Source: Fulvitalea axinellae (GTDB lineage Bacteria > Bacteroidota > Bacteroidia > Cytophagales > Cyclobacteriaceae). Taken from it: a DNA stretch of 64,000 bases. Every line of letters starts with the position of its first letter. Position 1 is the stretch's first letter. Positions 60,865 through 64,000 of this stretch are shown here, in pieces. The notes under the pieces are model-generated. The model did no database searches and was not told where the DNA came from. It saw nothing but the letters and a program-made list of their open reading frames with translations. The stretch covers positions 62,001-126,000 of the forward strand of contig NZ_AP025319.1 in NCBI RefSeq assembly GCF_036492835.1, given 5' to 3'. The position numbers were made by a program, and so were the translations under genes.

Positions 60865-62559
60865 ATGAAGAATAATCAGAAGGAGATCTCCCCGCTACAA
60901 AGGTTTTGGCTACTGATGAAGCCGGACCTGAAGGAGGTCAGGAATATTTACGTTTACGCCATTTTTGCGGGCTTGGTGAGTTTGACTTTGCCGCTGGGCG
61001 TTCAGGCCACCGTAAACCTTATCCAAAGCGGAGAGGTGAGCGCCTCTTGGGTAGTGCTTGTCATTATAGTGGTGGCGGGCGTAGTGGCCAATGGGGTTTT
61101 GCAGGTGGCCCAGCTGAGGCTTACGGAAAATATCCGGCAAAAGATATTCGTCAGGGCGGCTTTCGGTTTCGCTTACCGTATCCCGAGGCTCAGGTTTGAG
61201 ATCCTATTCCGGCAATACGTTCCGGAACTTGCCAACCGATTCTTCGATACGCTGACCCTGCAGAAGGGCCTGTCCAAGATTCTTGTCGATTTTTCAGCCG
61301 CTTGTCTCCAAGTCTTTTTCGGTTTGGCTTTACTCTCGCTCTACCATCCTGTCTTTATTATTTACGGAATAGTACTGCTGGTTTTCTTGGTGGTGATGGC
61401 CAAGATGACCGGTAAAAAAGGGTATGAAGCCAGTATGAAAGTGTCGAAGCAAAAATACAAACTAGCGCATTGGCTTCAGGAACTTTCGCGTTCGGCGATG
61501 ACCTTTAAGTTCGCCTCGCCGGACACTTATGAGCTTAGGCGCACCGACGAATATTCCGAGGCCTATATCAAGGATCGCGAGAGCTACTTTTCCATTTTGA
61601 TCAACCAATATTGGTTAATGATCCTGTTCAAAGCATTGGTTACGGCCGGTTTGCTGGCTTTGGGCGGTTTGATGGTCATCAACAAATTGATGAATATTGG
61701 GCAGTTTATCGCCGCGGAGATTATCATCGTTTTGGTGATCAACTCGGTCGAAAAAATCATCTCTTCTCTGGACACCATTTATGATGTGTTGACCGCACTG
61801 TCAAAGATATCGCAATTGACTGACCTTGAGATAGAGGGGACGGAAGGCGAAGAGTTGAAGACCTTGGACAAAGGCGGAAAAGGTATGGACGTGGAACTCC
61901 GGGACGTAAGCTTTACATATCCCGGCCACAAGGACAAGACTCTGTCAGGTGTTTCAATGTCTTTAGCCGCCGGAGAGCGAGTGTTGGTCACAGGCAAACG
62001 TCCGCTGAAAAGCGCGCTTTTGCAGATGGTAGCGGACCTTTATCGCCCGCAGGAAGGTTGTGTGGCCTACCACGGCGTGCCGGAGCCAAACCTGACCAGT
62101 AAGAGTATCCGTTTGTTGGTAGGTGGCGTGTTTGAGCAACAACGGATTTTCGAGGGAACGTTTATGGAAAACGTCACGATGGGCAACCGGGATTTGGGCA
62201 TGAAAGAAGTGTCGGCGTTGGTGTCGTTGCTGAAGTTGGATACTTATGTCAATGCCCTTCCGGAAGGTTATAATACCGTACTGAAACCGAACGGAGGAAA
62301 ACTTCCCCGAAACGTGGTGACCAAGATCCTGATAGCCCGGGCTATCGCCAAAAAGCCTTCGCTGATGATTATGGATGGCGGTTTGGAATCTTTGCAGGCT
62401 CAGGAGAGGGAGGAAATAGTAAAATATATGACCGCTCCGGAGCGAAACTGGTCGCTGTTGGTGTTTAGCGAAAAAGAATATTGGAAAGACCACATGGACC
62501 GCAAGATCCAAGTAGACAAAAAATCAGTTATAGAGTTGCCGTTGGAAGGCAACGATTAA
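60865..62559 (+). CDS. ABC exporter protein with degenerate ATPase motifs
   Basis: I chose the ATG at 60865 (MKNNQKEISPLQRF); a TTG two codons earlier is possible. The 564-residue protein has a type I exporter membrane domain with about six helices (about 25-300) and an ABC domain from about 340. In the latter, Walker A reads GKRPLKS (377-383) instead of GxxGxGKS, the signature reads NGGKLP (476-481) instead of LSGGQ, Walker B reads MIMDGG with Gly505 instead of Glu, and the switch histidine is absent. It is probably a poorly hydrolysing or regulatory exporter subunit. It is followed 21 bp later by its adaptor gene. Confidence 0.8.
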   Translation: MKNNQKEISPLQRFWLLMKPDLKEVRNIYVYAIFAGLVSLTLPLGVQATVNLIQSGEVSASWVVLVIIVVAGVVANGVLQVAQLRLTENIRQKIFVRAAFGFAYRIPRLRFEILFRQYVPELANRFFDTLTLQKGLSKILVDFSAACLQVFFGLALLSLYHPVFIIYGIVLLVFLVVMAKMTGKKGYEASMKVSKQKYKLAHWLQELSRSAMTFKFASPDTYELRRTDEYSEAYIKDRESYFSILINQYWLMILFKALVTAGLLALGGLMVINKLMNIGQFIAAEIIIVLVINSVEKIISSLDTIYDVLTALSKISQLTDLEIEGTEGEELKTLDKGGKGMDVELRDVSFTYPGHKDKTLSGVSMSLAAGERVLVTGKRPLKSALLQMVADLYRPQEGCVAYHGVPEPNLTSKSIRLLVGGVFEQQRIFEGTFMENVTMGNRDLGMKEVSALVSLLKLDTYVNALPEGYNTVLKPNGGKLPRNVVTKILIARAIAKKPSLMIMDGGLESLQAQEREEIVKYMTAPERNWSLLVFSEKEYWKDHMDRKIQVDKKSVIELPLEGND

Positions 62560-62580
62560 AAAGCCTGTCCGAGAAAAGTT

Positions 62581-63939
62581 ATGCTGAATATTTCACCAAA
62601 GAGTATAGAATCGAGAGTCCGGACCGAGGATTTCGCCTCGTTTAGGGCCTTGGCAGGCAAGGAGAGCAAATACGGGCTTGTCCGTTTTTTCACCATCTTT
62701 TTCCTGCTGATGTTTGGGGCCATGTTTTTGCCTTGGACCCAGAATATTGACTCAAGGGGCACGCTGACGGCGCTAAGGGCCTCGCAACGTCCGCAGACGG
62801 TACATTCCATTATCGGGGGAAAGATAGAGAAATGGTATGTGCAGGAAGGCGACACCGTACAGCGCGGCGATACCATCCTGTTTATCTCCGAGACCAAAGA
62901 AGCATATTTTGACCCGATGTTGGTTAAGCGTTCCCAAGAGCAAATAGATTCTAAGGAAAACGCCGTAAAGGCTTATATGGAAAAGATAAATGCCTTGGAC
63001 AATCAGATTGCTGCCATGGTGGCGGGTAATAAGCTGAAACTTAGCCAAGCCGGAAATAAGCTGGAACAAGCCCGTTACAAACTGGCTACCGACAGCGCCA
63101 AATACGAAAACACTTTGCTGAATCTGAAGATTAGCGATGACCAGCTGAAACGATATGAAGGCTTGTATGAGGAAGGTCTTAAATCTCTTACTGATCTGGA
63201 AAAGAGACGGTTGACCAGCCGGAAGGCCTTGACCGCCTTGCGCGAAGCCGAAAATAAACTTAACGTAAGCCTAAACGAACTGAAAAATGCCGAAGTGGAA
63301 CTGGACGCTATTGACGCGAAGTTTAGGGACGAGCTAGCCAAGGCGGAATCGAATAAATTCACGGCTATGTCAAGCCTCTTTGAGGCCGAAGGCGCGCTTA
63401 CGAAGTTGCGGACGCAATACACCAATTATTTGGTACGATCGGGCTTGTATTACGTAACTGCGCCACAGCCCGGAATCGTGAATAAGGCGATCAGGACTGG
63501 AGTGGGGGAAACTATTAAGGCCGGGTCAAGTATTGTCAGCATTACGCCTACCCATTACGATTTGGCCGTGGAGATGTACGTAAAACCGATGGACATGCCT
63601 TTGGTAAGACTTGGGGAAAAAGTTCGGATTCGGTTCGACGGTTGGCCTGCCATCGTATTTTCGGGTTGGCCTGGCGCCAGTTACGGAACCTTCGGTGGCC
63701 GTATCGTGACCATCGATAACCTGATCAGCGAAAATGGGCTTTATAGGGTGTTGGTAAGTCCGGATCCGGATGATACGCCTTGGCCAAAGGCATTGAGAAT
63801 TGGTGCCGGTACTGACAATCTGTTGTTACTGAATACTGTTTCGGTTTGGTATGAGCTGTGGCGCCATGCGAATGGTTTTCCTGCGGATTATTATAAATCG
63901 GAACCGAAGAAAGAAGAGAAAAAGAAGGGGAAAGAGTAA
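62581..63939 (+). CDS. HlyD-family periplasmic adaptor (membrane fusion protein)
   Basis: A 452-residue protein with one N-terminal membrane helix (about 34-53), a lipoyl half (IIGGKIEKWYVQEGDTVQRGD), a long coiled-coil hairpin (about 110-280), the second lipoyl half (VTAPQPGIVNKAI) and a beta-barrel domain (LAVEMYVKPMDMPLVRLGEK). It ends in a Lys/Glu tail. It links the ABC protein upstream to an outer-membrane channel, which may lie beyond the window. It appears to be an operon partner of 60865-62559. Confidence 0.9.
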   Translation: MLNISPKSIESRVRTEDFASFRALAGKESKYGLVRFFTIFFLLMFGAMFLPWTQNIDSRGTLTALRASQRPQTVHSIIGGKIEKWYVQEGDTVQRGDTILFISETKEAYFDPMLVKRSQEQIDSKENAVKAYMEKINALDNQIAAMVAGNKLKLSQAGNKLEQARYKLATDSAKYENTLLNLKISDDQLKRYEGLYEEGLKSLTDLEKRRLTSRKALTALREAENKLNVSLNELKNAEVELDAIDAKFRDELAKAESNKFTAMSSLFEAEGALTKLRTQYTNYLVRSGLYYVTAPQPGIVNKAIRTGVGETIKAGSSIVSITPTHYDLAVEMYVKPMDMPLVRLGEKVRIRFDGWPAIVFSGWPGASYGTFGGRIVTIDNLISENGLYRVLVSPDPDDTPWPKALRIGAGTDNLLLLNTVSVWYELWRHANGFPADYYKSEPKKEEKKKGKE

Positions 63940-64000
63940 GGCGTAACGAGTACTAGATACTGTCTGTCACTGCTTTTACCTTTAGGTTTCTCGCAGTCTA

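Noticed and set aside
1-64000. rRNA, tRNA, tmRNA and riboswitches
   Set aside because: I looked for tRNA-like cloverleaves and conserved rRNA words by eye and found none; a covariance-model scan would be needed to exclude small RNAs.

Overview
The window looks like part of a large plasmid or secondary replicon of a Bacteroidota bacterium, most likely a Cytophagales-type marine or free-living one. Reasons: TAnnTTTG-type promoter boxes, weak Shine-Dalgarno sequences, many lipoproteins and SUMF1-fold proteins, a sulfatase and a family-43-like glycosidase, degenerate 7-bp periodic intergenic repeats, and a Rep_3-type initiator with iterons followed by parA and parB. No rRNA, tRNA or CRISPR array was recognised. 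Layout: 1-9.0 kb holds a truncated membrane acyltransferase, a sulfatase, an M48 protease and a 1355-residue NPCBM / c-heme / SUMF1 protein, all on the minus strand. 9.7-16.5 kb holds a GAF-domain membrane protein, a quinol-type nitric oxide reductase (norB) with a dyad upstream, a small membrane protein, a cytochrome lipoprotein and an MBL-fold hydrolase. 16.5-24.5 kb holds a lactonase-like propeller lipoprotein, a divergent pair in which an intact M91-type zinc protease faces a large protein with an apparently dead M91 domain, a second cytochrome lipoprotein, a RyR-domain protein and a racemase-like protein. 24.8-36.2 kb holds a TrhA/hemolysin III protein, two tandem SUMF1 proteins, a TlpA-like gene broken by an IS630-type insertion, a GH43-like protein, a DEAD-box helicase, a coiled-coil protein and an MscS channel. 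36.2-41.4 kb holds a PQQ-type sugar dehydrogenase with a fused cytochrome and the replication/partition module: nine direct 16-bp iterons mostly on a 22-bp pitch, one inverted iteron just before rep, a perfect DnaA box, then rep-parA-parB. 41.5-44.1 kb is a hydrolase / DUF2255 / AraC group preceded by three 9-bp direct repeats spaced exactly 21 bp. 44.2-47.0 kb is GC-rich and holds plasmid- or phage-type conserved hypotheticals. A tyrosine recombinase at 47.5-48.5 kb is followed by a clearly AT-rich island (48.6-60.2 kb) whose genes all lie on the plus strand. Several of these genes are separated by foldable hairpin elements with an AAC...GTT outline, resembling integron gene cassettes, though the recombinase is not a canonical IntI. 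The island carries a KAP P-loop NTPase, an arylamine N-acetyltransferase, a YiiX-type cysteine hydrolase, an S41 protease, a GNAT acetyltransferase and two stop-interrupted genes. The window ends with a type I exporter pair (ABC protein with degenerate ATPase motifs, plus HlyD-type adaptor). The features with most room for new biology are the active/dead M91 pair, the hairpin-separated cassette array with an inverted loop between two otherwise matching hairpins, and the regulatory repeats. All family names rest on motif recognition by eye; no database search was run.
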